From: Chloroflexota bacterium
Lineage (GTDB): Bacteria > Chloroflexota > Dehalococcoidia > UBA3495
Reading direction: 5' to 3'
DNA: 38,342 bases
NCBI GenBank assembly: GCA_022563275.1
Contig: JADFNR010000015.1
Span: 1-38,342 of the forward strand
Both the position numbers and the translations under genes were made by a program. Positions 6,573 to 16,183 of this stretch are shown in pieces (within the stretch, counting starts at the first letter, position 1; each line of letters begins with the position of its first letter). The notes below the pieces were generated by a model that saw nothing but the letters and a program-made list of their open reading frames with translations, did no database searches and was not told the DNA's origin.

Positions 6573-9500
6573 ATGAACGACCAACAAAAAACAAAACAGC
6601 AGCTGATTGAAGAGTTGCAGGAACTTCGGGGACGCAAGGATGCTTTCCAGGATATCGCCGAGCAGTCAGCGGACGCCATAGTCACGGCGGACCTCGCCGG
6701 CCGATTTACCTATTTTAGTCCGGGGGCCGAAAGAATCACAGGTTTCTCAGCAGAAGAAGCACTGGAAATGCGTGTAGCGGAGACATACAAAGGAGGCTAC
6801 GAAGAGGCTAGTTCGCTCATGGAGCTGCTCCAACGAGACGGACAGGTCGTCAACTATGAGATAACCCTCCGCAAGAAGGATGGTAGATTGATTGAGTGCA
6901 ACACTTCCATTTCCTTCCTCCGCGACGAAAGCGGCACGGTCATTGGCACAATCGGCATAGTAAAAGACGTAACTGAGCAAAAACGTGCTGAAGAGTCCTT
7001 GCGGAAGAGCGAGGAACGGTCTGACGCCCTCTACCGGGTCTCCAACCTCCTTGCCGGTGCTCACGATACAGATGAAGTGTTGGACCTGATAGTAAACGAG
7101 GCAGCCCGGTTGGTCGGTGCGAAGGCTGGATTTATCAGATTGTGGGAGGGCGGTATAGGAGTGCCGACCGCCGCCACGACGTCTGCGGCTGACTATCTGG
7201 CTGAAATGAAAGCGTTAAACCTGGCCCCGACCATGGAAGACAAGACGGGCGTTGGCCAGGTGATGGCGACCATGAAACCACTAGTCGTGGAAGACGCTAC
7301 CACCTCAGACTCGACAGCACCGCATGTTCGCATCCTGTGTGAAAAGCACGGATTCTATGGGATGGCCATCGTCCCAATGATGGTCAATGGTCAGCCAATC
7401 GGCCTCCTTGCAGTGTTTGATGGGAGCCCACGCCACTTTAATGACGATGAAGTGTCCCTATTAACTGCCTTTGCCGACCAGGCATCGCTCGCTCTGGAGA
7501 AAGCGCGGCTCTTGAAGGCGGCAGAGACGGAGAGAGAACGTGCGGACTCCCTCTACCGTATTTCCAACCAACTGGCTGGCGCACACGACACAGACGAGAT
7601 TCTGGACCTGATCGTGAATGAGGCTGCCCGGCTGATCGATGCGTCCGATGTATATATTCGGCTGTTGGAAAACGAGGTTTTGGTGCCCAGCGCCGCCACA
7701 AGATCCATCGTCCCATTTGTTGCCGATGCGGCCCAGCTTACCCCGGCCCACACCGTAGCTGAAGGCACGAGCCCTGCGGGACATGTGATGGCCACCAAGA
7801 AACCCATGGTATTCGAACCTTCCACGGAATGGGAGTTTGTGTCTCCCGATCTGCGCGCCCTGCTAAAAAAATATGATTATCAGGCATCAGTTATTGTTCC
7901 GCTGTTGGCCAACGACCGGTCCCTAGGCGTTCTCATCGTGATGGACACGCGCGTACGCCGCTTCACAAATGATGAAGTCTCCCTGCTCGCCGCCTTCGCC
8001 GACCAGGCGTCGCTGGCGTTGGAGAAGGCTCGGCTCTTGAACGAGGCTGAGCGGGAGAAGGAGCGCTCGGACGCCCTCTACCGTGTCTCCAACCTACTTG
8101 CTGGAGCACATCACACCGACGAGGTGCTAGATCTAATCGTGAATGAGGCTGCACGGCTTGTTGGCGCACCGTGGGTGTTTATCATATTGGCGGAATCAGG
8201 CAAGCTTGTGCCCAGTGCGGTAGCCGCTACCCAAATTGCAGTTGGTTATCTCGCAGAGCTCACCGAAGCCCTGCCGACACTCGACGCCGAAACCGGCGCG
8301 TCGGCTGTGGGCCATGTACTCGCCACCAAGGCGCCTCACGTACACGATGACATTCAAGAAGACGAGCTGTTTACCCCAACCGGACGGAAACTTGCCAAGA
8401 AATATGGGCTGCACGGCGGTGTGATAGTTCCTTTGTTGGCCAACGACCTGTCCTTAGGTGTGCTAATCGTGGTGGACAATCGAGTCCGTCTCTTCACCGA
8501 CGACGAGGTTTCCCTACTGGCGGCCCTAGCTGATCAGGCGGCCCTAGCCCTGGAGAAAGCCCGGCTATTGAACGAGGCAGAGGCCAGAGAACGTCAGGCC
8601 ACCCAACTCTATGAGGTAACAACCCAACTGGCCTCCAATCACGACTTGGAGAGCGTACTGGACCTGATTACACAACAAGCCGTTGAACTCACCGGAGGGC
8701 GGGGGGGCGTGTTATTCCAATACGACGAAGAAAAAGGCGGACTGGTTGTCGCCACCTTGCACAACTTAGACGCGAAACTGTCGAAATTAGTGGTCCGGCC
8801 CGGGGAGGGGAACGCCGGGAGGGCCTATGTGGAGCGGCGCGCCATCTCGACAAATGACCTTCTGGGTGATTCTTCGGTTGTTTATTCTGATGATAACTCT
8901 GAACATTTAGTCAGGCAGCAAGCTTCAGAATGGGGTGTGGTGGGTGTGGTGGCCGCGCCCATCATCATCAGAGACGAAGTGTATGGAGTCCTCGACGTGG
9001 TGTTTGACCACCATCGAGAGTTCACCTCCGAAGAAGTCAATCTGGTACAGAACCTGGCCGACAGCGCCGCCGTGGCCATCAATAACGCCCGGTTCATCGA
9101 AGAAACCGAGCAGGCGCGAGAAGCCGCCGAAGAAGCCAACCGGACCAAGAGCCAGTTCCTGGCCAACATGAGCCACGAACTGCGCACTCCTCTGAACGCC
9201 ATCATCGGCTACAGCGAGATGCTTCAAGAGGAAGCCGAAGAATTAGGGAACGAGGAGTTCGAGGAGGACCTAGGGCGGATCAACGGCGCTGGCAAACACC
9301 TCCTTGGCCTGATTAACGACGTACTGGACATCTCAAAGATCGAGGCCGGGGCCATGGACATCTACCTGGAGACGTTCCCTGTAGAACCCATGGTCCAAGA
9401 CGTAGCCACCACCATGAAGACATTGGTAGAAAAGAACTCAAACACCTTGGAGATTGATTGCCCCGACTCGGTAGGGTCTATACACGCCGATACCACCAAG

Positions 9501-9866
9501 ATCAGACAATGCCTGTTCAATCTGCTCAGCAACGCCAGCAAGTTCACGGACCAGGGGACGATCTCATTGACCGTCAGCCGACATACCGAAGACGGTCAAG
9601 AGTGGATCAACTTCGCCGTTGGTGACACCGGCATCGGCATGACCGAAGAACAGATGGGACGGCTCTTTGAAGCGTTCGCACAGGCCGAAGCCTCGACCAG
9701 GCGCAACTATGGCGGCACGGGGCTAGGGTTGGCAATCACCCGCCATTTCTGCGAGATGATGGGCGGGACGGTGCTGGTGGAGAGCGAAACAGGCAAGGGT
9801 TCTACGTTCACGATGAAGCTGCCTGCATTTGTGGACGACTCATTAGGGACAGCGGCCCTAAAGTAA
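6573..9866 (+). CDS. Soluble PAS-GAFx4 sensor histidine kinase
   Basis: 1097 residues without membrane segments, hence a cytoplasmic sensor. Order: short coiled coil (1-22), PAS (about 23-135, ending in the PAC-like [13 protein letters not shown]), GAF1 (148-320), GAF2 (324-495), GAF3 (498-670), GAF4 (675-845), coiled coil, HisKA with phospho-acceptor His868 in [20 protein letters not shown], and HATPase_c with N box (NLLSNASKF), G1 (GDTGIGM), F box and G2 (GGTGLGLAI). There is no receiver domain, so it needs a separate regulator; a single-domain regulator lies at 30005. GAF1-3 begin with almost the same sequence ([20 protein letters not shown]) at a 174-177-residue period, evidence of internal duplication. 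Ligands cannot be read. Confidence 0.93.
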   Translation: MNDQQKTKQQLIEELQELRGRKDAFQDIAEQSADAIVTADLAGRFTYFSPGAERITGFSAEEALEMRVAETYKGGYEEASSLMELLQRDGQVVNYEITLRKKDGRLIECNTSISFLRDESGTVIGTIGIVKDVTEQKRAEESLRKSEERSDALYRVSNLLAGAHDTDEVLDLIVNEAARLVGAKAGFIRLWEGGIGVPTAATTSAADYLAEMKALNLAPTMEDKTGVGQVMATMKPLVVEDATTSDSTAPHVRILCEKHGFYGMAIVPMMVNGQPIGLLAVFDGSPRHFNDDEVSLLTAFADQASLALEKARLLKAAETERERADSLYRISNQLAGAHDTDEILDLIVNEAARLIDASDVYIRLLENEVLVPSAATRSIVPFVADAAQLTPAHTVAEGTSPAGHVMATKKPMVFEPSTEWEFVSPDLRALLKKYDYQASVIVPLLANDRSLGVLIVMDTRVRRFTNDEVSLLAAFADQASLALEKARLLNEAEREKERSDALYRVSNLLAGAHHTDEVLDLIVNEAARLVGAPWVFIILAESGKLVPSAVAATQIAVGYLAELTEALPTLDAETGASAVGHVLATKAPHVHDDIQEDELFTPTGRKLAKKYGLHGGVIVPLLANDLSLGVLIVVDNRVRLFTDDEVSLLAALADQAALALEKARLLNEAEARERQATQLYEVTTQLASNHDLESVLDLITQQAVELTGGRGGVLFQYDEEKGGLVVATLHNLDAKLSKLVVRPGEGNAGRAYVERRAISTNDLLGDSSVVYSDDNSEHLVRQQASEWGVVGVVAAPIIIRDEVYGVLDVVFDHHREFTSEEVNLVQNLADSAAVAINNARFIEETEQAREAAEEANRTKSQFLANMSHELRTPLNAIIGYSEMLQEEAEELGNEEFEEDLGRINGAGKHLLGLINDVLDISKIEAGAMDIYLETFPVEPMVQDVATTMKTLVEKNSNTLEIDCPDSVGSIHADTTKIRQCLFNLLSNASKFTDQGTISLTVSRHTEDGQEWINFAVGDTGIGMTEEQMGRLFEAFAQAEASTRRNYGGTGLGLAITRHFCEMMGGTVLVESETGKGSTFTMKLPAFVDDSLGTAALK

Positions 9867-10016
9867 GAGGACCGACGCTTCTAGTCTGTATTAGGGGTAT
9901 GAAACCCTTAGGCATTTCCGATTCATGCTTTCATGGGTGCAGCTGCCAGAGGGGTTGTATGCGCGCTAAGTGCATAAGGAGGGGTTGTGCGAACGAGTGA
10001 CTGAGGTCCGGCCTGA

Positions 10017-10181
10017 TCAAGTGACGACAAATGCAATCACGGCCCACCCAATACCCATCGCCGCCAGGGCAAGAAATAAGGCGAGGATCGGCACACCTAA
10101 AGGACGGCCTTCTGGCTGGGTAGGGTCGTACCTACCGGGGTCATTGGGCTGGAACCGATCAGGGTAGTTTGGGTCTTCAAT
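10017..10181 (-). CDS. Candidate single-helix membrane protein with unclear start
   Basis: The minus strand carries 54 codons: a Pro/Asp/Gly-rich polar segment (EDPNYPDRFQPNDPGRYDP) followed by a helix (VPILALFLALAAMGIGWAVI) and a short tail. The composition looks like a real tail-anchored membrane protein. The frame closes upstream at a TAG at 10193-10191, and no ATG, GTG or TTG precedes the polar segment. An ATT at 10181, eight bases after AGG, would be needed, or the start has been lost by mutation. A GTG inside (VPILAL) would give only the helix. Confidence 0.35.
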   Translation of the reverse strand: MEDPNYPDRFQPNDPGRYDPTQPEGRPLGVPILALFLALAAMGIGWAVIAFVVT

Positions 10182-10259
10182 TGAAGTAACCTAAACGCTT
10201 TCGGCGGTTATCGCAAGTGGCGTCGGTACTTCCCTGGGCCCCTGCATACGATGCCATTC

Positions 10260-11093
10260 TCAGGCCAGGCGCACCTTTTTGGTGAAGTCGTAGTCTGGGG
10301 CGATGTCGGACTGGAACCGCCACACCACCCGTTCCTTGGGAAATCCCCCGGCGTACGCCCGCTCCATGAACTCCAGGATCATCGACCAGGCCTGTTCCGA
10401 TTCCCTGGGACGGTAGCGGCCCGGCATCGTCGAATTCATCCAGCCGTGGGGCATGCCGGAAAACAGGGTGAACTCGTAGGTCTTTCGCTTGGATTCCAGG
10501 GCGTCTCTCAAGCGGCGCATGTCCTCCACCGAGACCACGGAGTCGTCCTCTCCCCAGATCCCCAGGACCGGCGCTTGGACCCTTTCCAGGATCGACTCGT
10601 AAGGCTCGGGCCGGTTCTCGTCAACTTCCCATACCCTGGCTTGCGCTCCGCCGTAGACGACGATATTGGCTGCCAGCTCGTGGCGCACGCTGTTCAGGAC
10701 CAGCGGATAATCGCCGCTCTGGCAAACTCCCATGGCGGAGATACGGTCGGGGTCCACTTGGCGATGGGCCAGCAGGTAATCCAGGCTGTCGCCCATGTAT
10801 GACCTGATGTCCTCGTCGGAGATGCTCACCCGGATGTCGCCCCGGCTCAGGGCCTCTTTATCCCCGTTCCACCGGGAAAACATGTCGGGCGCCAGGCCGA
10901 TATAGCCGTGAGCGGCAAACTTGGCCACCAAGTCCAGGGTGTGTTGCACCAGTCCGTACCTCTCGTGCCCCAGGACCACCGCGCCGAAGGGACCCGGCTG
11001 GTTCTCCGGTACGGCAAGAAACCCTTGGACCCGGTCGCCGTAGCTGATCATCGAGGTCACGGCGCCGGGATAGGGATTTTGCTGACTGCTCAT
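10260..11093 (-). CDS. Dienelactone hydrolase family protein
   Basis: Alpha/beta hydrolase of 277 residues from ATG 11093, which has GAAGG seven bases ahead; an ATG at 11135 is possible but lacks such a site. Catalytic positions expected of dienelactone hydrolases are present: Glu44 (LGHERYG), nucleophile Cys124 (GVCQSGDYP in place of the usual G-F-C-x-G-G), Asp183 or 184 (GEDD) and His216 (MPHGW). Such enzymes open cyclic ester (lactone) bonds in aromatic degradation, but many relatives act on other esters, so the substrate is open. It is longer than classical enzymes (about 236 residues) because of a C-terminal extension with KERVVWRFQSDIAPDYDF. Convergent with nothing; likely its own transcript. 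Confidence 0.88.
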   Translation of the reverse strand: MSSQQNPYPGAVTSMISYGDRVQGFLAVPENQPGPFGAVVLGHERYGLVQHTLDLVAKFAAHGYIGLAPDMFSRWNGDKEALSRGDIRVSISDEDIRSYMGDSLDYLLAHRQVDPDRISAMGVCQSGDYPLVLNSVRHELAANIVVYGGAQARVWEVDENRPEPYESILERVQAPVLGIWGEDDSVVSVEDMRRLRDALESKRKTYEFTLFSGMPHGWMNSTMPGRYRPRESEQAWSMILEFMERAYAGGFPKERVVWRFQSDIAPDYDFTKKVRLA

Positions 11094-11244
11094 AAAGAAG
11101 CCTTCATATGCCTTGGAGACCGCTTCGGGCAGCATGCCGGCGGTGTCAATATCATGGCGAGCTCTCCTTCACGCTTCCTGAGTCTACTGGGAGCAAATTT
11201 CAAGTTTACCAGAGGCTGCCCGCCGACCTATATACTTGGGACAT

Positions 11245-11523
11245 ATGCGCGCCCCGATGCTGCCAGATGATCACCGGTACGACCTGGAGAAGGCACGTCA
11301 AAGGTCATCGACCGCCAAGCCCGGCCGGATGTGGGCACGCGCCAGCCTCATATGCGGCGGCTGGTCGCTGGTTTTTGCGCCAACGATTTTAGGGCCGTTG
11401 GCCGTTGCGGCCGGGTGCGTGGCGATCGCCAAGGGGGACAAGTGGTGGGGAGTGGCCGCCGTCTCCGGCAGCGCCGTGGCGGCGTTTGTTGGTCACTACT
11501 GGGTTGCTGGGCTGGTCACGTAA
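11245..11523 (+). CDS. Small two-helix membrane protein (paralogue of the gene at 3592)
   Basis: 92 residues from ATG 11245 (a TTG at 11236 would add three). An Arg/Lys-rich head (DDHRYDLEKARQRSS) precedes two helices, ASLICGGWSLVFAPTILGPL and SGSAVAAFVGHYWVAGLV, on either side of the conserved turn AKGDKWWGVAAV. The match with the protein at 3592 in turn, helix order and spacing identifies a paralogous pair about 8 kb apart. The head is longer than in the other copy. Function unknown; topology suggests both termini in the cytoplasm. Confidence 0.65.
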   Translation: MRAPMLPDDHRYDLEKARQRSSTAKPGRMWARASLICGGWSLVFAPTILGPLAVAAGCVAIAKGDKWWGVAAVSGSAVAAFVGHYWVAGLVT

Positions 11524-11581
11524 AAAGCCGCCAGCCGGACCTGGCAGTCCGCCAGCGGTTCAGCGCGGGTCGCTCCCTGAG

Positions 11582-11743
11582 ATGGACGTAAAAGAGGTGT
11601 TCGTGGCGCCGGGTAATTCAGAAGAAACCTTTGTGACCGTGGAACTTCAGAAAGAACCCAGGGCCGGCGGCCAGGGCCTCAGAGACGCCTATGTGGCGGG
11701 CATCGCGTATGCCACCGTTGCCGCTGAGACACGATTGGTCTAG
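11582..11743 (+). CDS. Small hypothetical protein, 53 residues
   Basis: From ATG 11582 the frame encodes MDVKEVFVAPGNSEETFVTV and ends in ATVAAETRLV. It has the codon pattern of a GC-rich gene and a possible strand-strand-helix layout, but no ribosome binding site and no recognised domain. It lies 45 bp before the M24-family gene in the same direction. The reverse strand is also open through this stretch as an antisense frame of the M24 gene. Confidence 0.4.
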   Translation: MDVKEVFVAPGNSEETFVTVELQKEPRAGGQGLRDAYVAGIAYATVAAETRLV

Positions 11744-11788
11744 ACTCATCGAGTTCAGCCCAGGCGATCCAGAGCCGGGAGGCCCGCC

Positions 11789-12922
11789 ATGGCAGGTAAT
11801 CAGGGCAAGATCATCGCCAACATCGAACGCTTGAACCGACTGATGGACAAGAACCGGTGTTCGGCCGTTGTTGCCCGTTCGGGGAAAAACTTCACCTATC
11901 TGGCGGGTTTCGCCTATCCGGGAACCCTGGCCCGGCACCTGGATTTCCCCGACTCCCCCAGAGGGGTGCTGGTGGTCTGGCCGCGCCACGGAGACCCGGT
12001 ATTGGTTGTGAATGAGATCGCCGCGCCCCTGGCCCGCCGGGACGGTTGGATCGAGAATATCCAGGTCTACGACGGCTACGCCGAGTCGCCCTATGCCAAG
12101 ACCGCGGAGATCCTCAAAGAGATGGGCCTGGAGAAGAAAAAGATCGGCCTGGAAAAGGACTACCTGAGCGCCCTTCAGTGGGAGGAGCTAACCTCGCTGC
12201 TGCCCAAGGCCAAGCTCATGGATTGCACCGACATGATGGACCGGGTGCGCTGGATCAAGACCCCGGCGGAGGTGGAGCTACTGGAGAAGGGGGCGAACCT
12301 TCTGGATGAAGTGTATCTGGAGGTCTTCCCCGCAGTCCGGCCCGGCGACACCGAACGCGAGGTGCATTCCCGCATCATCGAGGGGTGCATCAGGCGCGGC
12401 GCCAACTGGGCCCACGGCATCCTCAACACCAGCCGCAATAACGTGGCCTACGGCGGCGAGGGCGACATGGTTTTTCAGGCCGGCGACATCATCCGAAACG
12501 ACTACGTCTCCTACCTGAACGGTTACCCCGGCCACCAGTCGCGCACGGTGGTGGTGGGGGAGCCCAGCCGCGAACTCCAAGAGACCTACAAGATTCACCG
12601 GGATATCTACCGGGCGACCATCGACCATTGCCGTCCGGGGGTGAGGGCGTCGGACATCTATTACTTCGCCAACAATGCCTTCAATGACGCCGGTATCGAG
12701 GGGAAGGTCGCCCTGGCCGGCCACGGTGTCGGCGCCTGGTGGCACCAGCAAGAGCCCTACATGGTGCCCTCTAGTAAGCACACCCTGGAGAAGGGGATGG
12801 TGGTTGCGCTGGAGCCGCACATCGGACACTGGCACCTGCAGGATATGGTGCTGATCACCGATGACGCGCCACGGCTGCTCTCTCCTCTGTTCAACACCGA
12901 CGAGATGCTGGTGGCGGGGTAG
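11789..12922 (+). CDS. M24 (pita-bread) family protein, possibly not a classical metallopeptidase
   Basis: 377 residues: an N-terminal creatinase-type domain (about 10-150) and a C-terminal pita-bread domain (about 160-377). The five metal ligands of M24 aminopeptidases would be Asp, Asp, His, Glu, Glu. Here Asp238 (RNDYVSYLNGY), His312 (GHGVGAWWHQQEP) and Glu342 (ALEPHIG) are kept. The second Asp is replaced by His249 (GYPGHQSRT where G-Y-x-S-D-x-T-R-T is usual) and the last Glu by Gln351 (HLQDMVLIT). That is closer to metal-free or altered relatives such as creatinase than to Xaa-Pro dipeptidase. Substrate unknown. A start with MAGNQGKII fits the family. Confidence 0.85.
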   Translation: MAGNQGKIIANIERLNRLMDKNRCSAVVARSGKNFTYLAGFAYPGTLARHLDFPDSPRGVLVVWPRHGDPVLVVNEIAAPLARRDGWIENIQVYDGYAESPYAKTAEILKEMGLEKKKIGLEKDYLSALQWEELTSLLPKAKLMDCTDMMDRVRWIKTPAEVELLEKGANLLDEVYLEVFPAVRPGDTEREVHSRIIEGCIRRGANWAHGILNTSRNNVAYGGEGDMVFQAGDIIRNDYVSYLNGYPGHQSRTVVVGEPSRELQETYKIHRDIYRATIDHCRPGVRASDIYYFANNAFNDAGIEGKVALAGHGVGAWWHQQEPYMVPSSKHTLEKGMVVALEPHIGHWHLQDMVLITDDAPRLLSPLFNTDEMLVAG

Positions 12923-13070
12923 CCTTTGTTGGCTCTGTACCGGCACGGGGATTGCGGCTATAATCCCTGCCAGCTTGGCCCGGTCAGGCGTGCCGCACGC
13001 GCCAAACGTGTCCGGCGCGGCCGACAGCATAATCTCAGACACCAAGGCCGATAGCTAAGGGGGCGAACCC

Positions 13071-13520
13071 ATGCCGCAGCGCACTCTGTGGATGCACGGC
13101 GTAAATATGCAGGTGGAATACCCCTCCCGCCTAACCTCGGTCCGCGCCACCGGCCCTTTCGTCCGTATCGAAGGAGCGCGGGGTCAGAACACCTGGCTCC
13201 ATTTTCCCCTGCCCACTCCCGCTGTGGTTGACGGCGTCAAGATGCGGATCGAGGGGGCCATCGTCAGCTTCCGGACCCGGGACCACGCCTCGGTCCACGA
13301 AGTCATCATCTACGACGGCGAGTCCCGCATCGCCGAGCACATGGACCTGGACCTGCGGGGCGACCACTTGGAACACAGGTTCGACGTGCCGGGCAACCCG
13401 GAGATTCACAGAGGTATCAACGTCACACTTGGGGTACGCTTCGACGATGCCGCACCGGATGTACGGTCGATGCAGATCGAAGTTATTGGCGTTGGACTGG
13501 AATATTCGGGCGGCGATTAG
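13071..13520 (+). CDS. Conserved hypothetical beta-rich protein
   Basis: 149 residues, with AGGGGG eight bases before ATG 13071. The sequence alternates strands with turns (WLHFPLPTP, VKMRIEGAIVSFRTR, ASVHEVIIYDGE, INVTLGVRFDD), as in a carbohydrate-binding-like or jelly-roll beta sandwich. It has no signal peptide, so it is probably cytoplasmic. DUF6623-like proteins have a comparable appearance, but I cannot confirm membership. It precedes the aldehyde dehydrogenase gene by 68 bp in the same direction, so the two may be co-transcribed. Confidence 0.7.
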   Translation: MPQRTLWMHGVNMQVEYPSRLTSVRATGPFVRIEGARGQNTWLHFPLPTPAVVDGVKMRIEGAIVSFRTRDHASVHEVIIYDGESRIAEHMDLDLRGDHLEHRFDVPGNPEIHRGINVTLGVRFDDAAPDVRSMQIEVIGVGLEYSGGD

Positions 13521-13588
13521 CCGGCGGCTGAGGTCCCGCGCCCGTTCCACATCCAAGGCATCTCACGCATAGCCGGAGGAAAGAAATC

Positions 13589-15085
13589 ATGGCGGAGACG
13601 CAGATCAAGACACATAAGAATTACATCGGCGGCCAGTGGGTTGAGTCGGTGACCGGCCGGACCTATCAGGTCCACAACCCCGCCCACACCGATCAGATAA
13701 TCGGCGAATTCCAGACCTCCGGCGCCGACGACGCGCTGCGGGCCGTTGCCGCCGCCAAAGAAGGCCTGGCCGTCTGGGCCGCCACCCCCGCGCCGGCCCG
13801 GGCCAGCATCATCTTCAAAGCCCTTGAGATCTTGGGCCGCCGTGGGGACGAGATGGCCCAAACCATCACCACGGAAGAGGGCAAACCCATCGCCGACGCC
13901 CACGGCGAGGTCAAGCGGTCCATGAACATCATGGAGTACGCCGCCGGCGAGGGCCGCCGCATGTTCGGCTATACGACACCCTCCGAGCTGCCCAACACCG
14001 TGGCCTACACCGTCCGCCGCCCGCTGGGAGTGGTGGGGATAATCACGCCCTGGAACTTTCCCCTGGCCATCCCGGCCTGGAAGATAGCCCCGGCCCTCAT
14101 CTGCGGGAATGCCCTGGTCTTCAAGCCGGCCTCGGCCACACCCCACAGCGCGGTGAAATTGGTTGAGATCTACGAGGAGGCGGGCCTCCCCGCCGGCGTG
14201 CTGAACCTGGTCACCGGACCGGGCGCCCAGGTGGGCAACGCCCTGGTGGAGAGCCGCGACGTTAAAGGCATATCATTCACCGGCTCCACCGAGATCGGCA
14301 CCGAGATATACGCCGAAAGCGCCAAGAGGCTGAAGAAAGTCCAGGCCGAGATGGGCGGCAAGAACGCCGTGATCGTATTGGCCGACGCCGACATGGACAA
14401 GGCCATGACTGGCATCGTGCAGGGCGCTTTCGGGTCCACCGGCCAACGCTGCACCGCCACCAGCCGGGTCATCGTGGAAGAGGGCGTGTACGACCAGTTC
14501 ATGGCCGAACTCATCGACCGGACCGGCAAGCTGACCATCGGCGACGGCATCGACCCTGCCATCGATATCGCGCCCCTGGCCAGCCAGAGCCAGAAAGACA
14601 AGGTCATGGAATACATCGGCATCGGCACGGAAGAGGGGGCCAACCTGGTCTACGGCGGCCGCGCGCTGAGCGGCGGCGACTTCGACCAGGGGTATTACGT
14701 GGAACCCACCATCTTCACCGGCGTCTCGCCCGGCATGCGCATCGCCCAGGAGGAGATATTCGGCCCGGTGCTGACGGTGTTCAAGGCCAAGGACCTGAAA
14801 GAGGCCATCGAGATCTCCAACTCCGTGGAGTTCGGCCTTTCGTCCTCGGTCTACACCAAGGACATCACCAAGGCCTACGAATACATCAACACGGTGGAAG
14901 CAGGCATGGTCCACGTCAACGCCTCAACCCTGGGCGGCGAGGTGCATCTGCCCTTCGGCGGTCTCAACTCCTCCGGTGTGGGGCAGCGGGAGCAGGGCAC
15001 GGCGGCGGTGGATTTCTTCACCGAGGTCATCACCGTCTACATCGACCACGCCGCCGAGGCAACGGAGCGGGCGCGGTTCATCTAA
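13589..15085 (+). CDS. NAD(P)-dependent aldehyde dehydrogenase
   Basis: 498 residues of the ALDH superfamily, oxidising an aldehyde to the carboxylate. Key residues are all present: Asn156 in ITPWNFPLA, the cofactor loop FTGSTEIG (230-237), general base Glu254 in AEMGGKNAV, nucleophile Cys288 in GSTGQRCTATSR, and EEIFGPVL. The overall pattern, including RRPLGVVGIITPWNFP and the GGLNSSGVGQREQG ending, is nearest to 2,5-dioxovalerate (alpha-ketoglutaric semialdehyde) or succinate-semialdehyde dehydrogenases, but subfamily and substrate need a tree. GGAGG lies seven to eight bases before the ATG. No partner gene of a sugar-acid pathway is next to it. Confidence 0.93.
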   Translation: MAETQIKTHKNYIGGQWVESVTGRTYQVHNPAHTDQIIGEFQTSGADDALRAVAAAKEGLAVWAATPAPARASIIFKALEILGRRGDEMAQTITTEEGKPIADAHGEVKRSMNIMEYAAGEGRRMFGYTTPSELPNTVAYTVRRPLGVVGIITPWNFPLAIPAWKIAPALICGNALVFKPASATPHSAVKLVEIYEEAGLPAGVLNLVTGPGAQVGNALVESRDVKGISFTGSTEIGTEIYAESAKRLKKVQAEMGGKNAVIVLADADMDKAMTGIVQGAFGSTGQRCTATSRVIVEEGVYDQFMAELIDRTGKLTIGDGIDPAIDIAPLASQSQKDKVMEYIGIGTEEGANLVYGGRALSGGDFDQGYYVEPTIFTGVSPGMRIAQEEIFGPVLTVFKAKDLKEAIEISNSVEFGLSSSVYTKDITKAYEYINTVEAGMVHVNASTLGGEVHLPFGGLNSSGVGQREQGTAAVDFFTEVITVYIDHAAEATERARFI

Positions 15086-15139
15086 CGCACTTTGGGTCGC
15101 CGTGAGCGATTTTGCCCGGCCCAACCGAGGCAGACCGTT

Positions 15140-15538
15140 CTACAGCGGCTCCCGGTGGGCGAACCCCCGGTCGGTCTCGTGCCAGAACTCGATCCGTTCT
15201 TCCCCGCCGATCCAGCACAGATAGACCTCCCGGGCTTCGCGCTGAGATGGGAAATCCACCAGGCCGCGGACCACGTCCCGGACGATGATGCCCCGGTCCA
15301 ATATCTCCTGGACCCCCTCTTGCAGCAGCCGGGCCAGCCGGTCGACGTTCTCTTGGGCCTGGTCCATCTCTTCGCTGCTGCTGGAGGAACCGTTGCTACC
15401 CCGTTGCCGCAGCAACTCGTTGAGCCGCGTGTGGAGCACCCCATGCTCCTCGCCCACCCGTCCCAGGCGCTGAAACGTCTCTTCCAGCCAGGGCACCAAT
15501 GCGTTGGCTTCTTCTAACGTAAACTGGCGATGTTCCAT
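15140..15538 (-). CDS. DUF2203 family protein
   Basis: 132 residues with the family's N-terminal FTLEEANALVPWLEETF and C-terminal RGLVDFPSQREAREVYLCW followed by EERIEFWHETDRGFAHREPL. The middle is a long helical segment with a Ser-rich insert (SNGSSSSSEE). The family is widespread in Chloroflexota, Actinobacteria and Deinococcus with no known function; the WHE-x-D-x-G ending is highly conserved and may be an active or binding site. Length is typical. Confidence 0.9.
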   Translation of the reverse strand: MEHRQFTLEEANALVPWLEETFQRLGRVGEEHGVLHTRLNELLRQRGSNGSSSSSEEMDQAQENVDRLARLLQEGVQEILDRGIIVRDVVRGLVDFPSQREAREVYLCWIGGEERIEFWHETDRGFAHREPL

Positions 15539-15765
15539 GATTCAGCCGTACCGTTGATGCGAATCGGCGGCGTTCTATTTCTTGGCCGTACTGTAGCCCA
15601 TGCGGTCTCTACTGTAAAAGGAGGGGCTTCAGCCGGGTTGGGTCAGTCTTCGGAGAGCCCACCGGCACCGGCAAATGGCGTACAATGTCTGCCACCGGCG
15701 GGAAGAGCCGATTGGTCCAAGCGCCGCCGGTTACTCGACCCCATCCGACTTAACCGAGAGCATAC

Positions 15766-16158
15766 ATGCCTATCATTGACCATAATGACCTCCCGGAAGT
15801 CCCCTGGCGGCCCGGCTACCGAAAATGGGACGTCACCCTTGCGGAGCACGGCGTTTCCAGTTCTCTCAGCCTGAACACCGCCGAACCGGGCACCGGGGCG
15901 CCCCTCCACACTCACAAGATCGACGAACTCATCATGATCATGGAAGGCACCCTGGAGGTGCGCGTCAACGGCGAGACCCACACTGTGGGGAAGGACCATA
16001 CCGTGGTCATCCCGCCGGGCGCCGAGCATGGGTTCAAAGTGGTGGGCGAAACCAACGCCAGATTGATAGTTTTCTTCCCTCACATGGACCCCTACTCCCC
16101 GGAGAACACCACCTACCTGGAGGGCAGCCGTCCGGCCACGGCCGCGGCCTCGGAATAA
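15766..16158 (+). CDS. Cupin-domain protein
   Basis: 130 residues forming a single small cupin barrel. Motif 1 appears as HTHKIDELIMIMEGTLEV (His, His, Glu ligands) and motif 2 as PPGAEHGFKVVGETNARLIV with a His ligand, so a divalent metal is probably bound. Small single-domain cupins include isomerases, dioxygenases and sensors, so the reaction cannot be named. It ends 25 bp before the TTG of the trmI-like gene, so the two are likely co-transcribed. Confidence 0.88.
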   Translation: MPIIDHNDLPEVPWRPGYRKWDVTLAEHGVSSSLSLNTAEPGTGAPLHTHKIDELIMIMEGTLEVRVNGETHTVGKDHTVVIPPGAEHGFKVVGETNARLIVFFPHMDPYSPENTTYLEGSRPATAAASE

Positions 16159-16183
16159 TCTCCAACCAAGGCAGACCCTAGAT

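Noticed and set aside
9970..10167. Rightward 65-codon frame after the kinase
   Set aside because: Lies antisense to the better membrane-protein candidate and shows no motif.
12278..13045. Long leftward frame over the M24 gene (255 codons)
   Set aside because: Antisense of a GC-rich gene; composition is typical of complement-strand artefacts and the M24 family assignment on the plus strand is clear.
14273..14914. Leftward frame over the aldehyde dehydrogenase gene
   Set aside because: Antisense shadow of a fully motif-supported gene.
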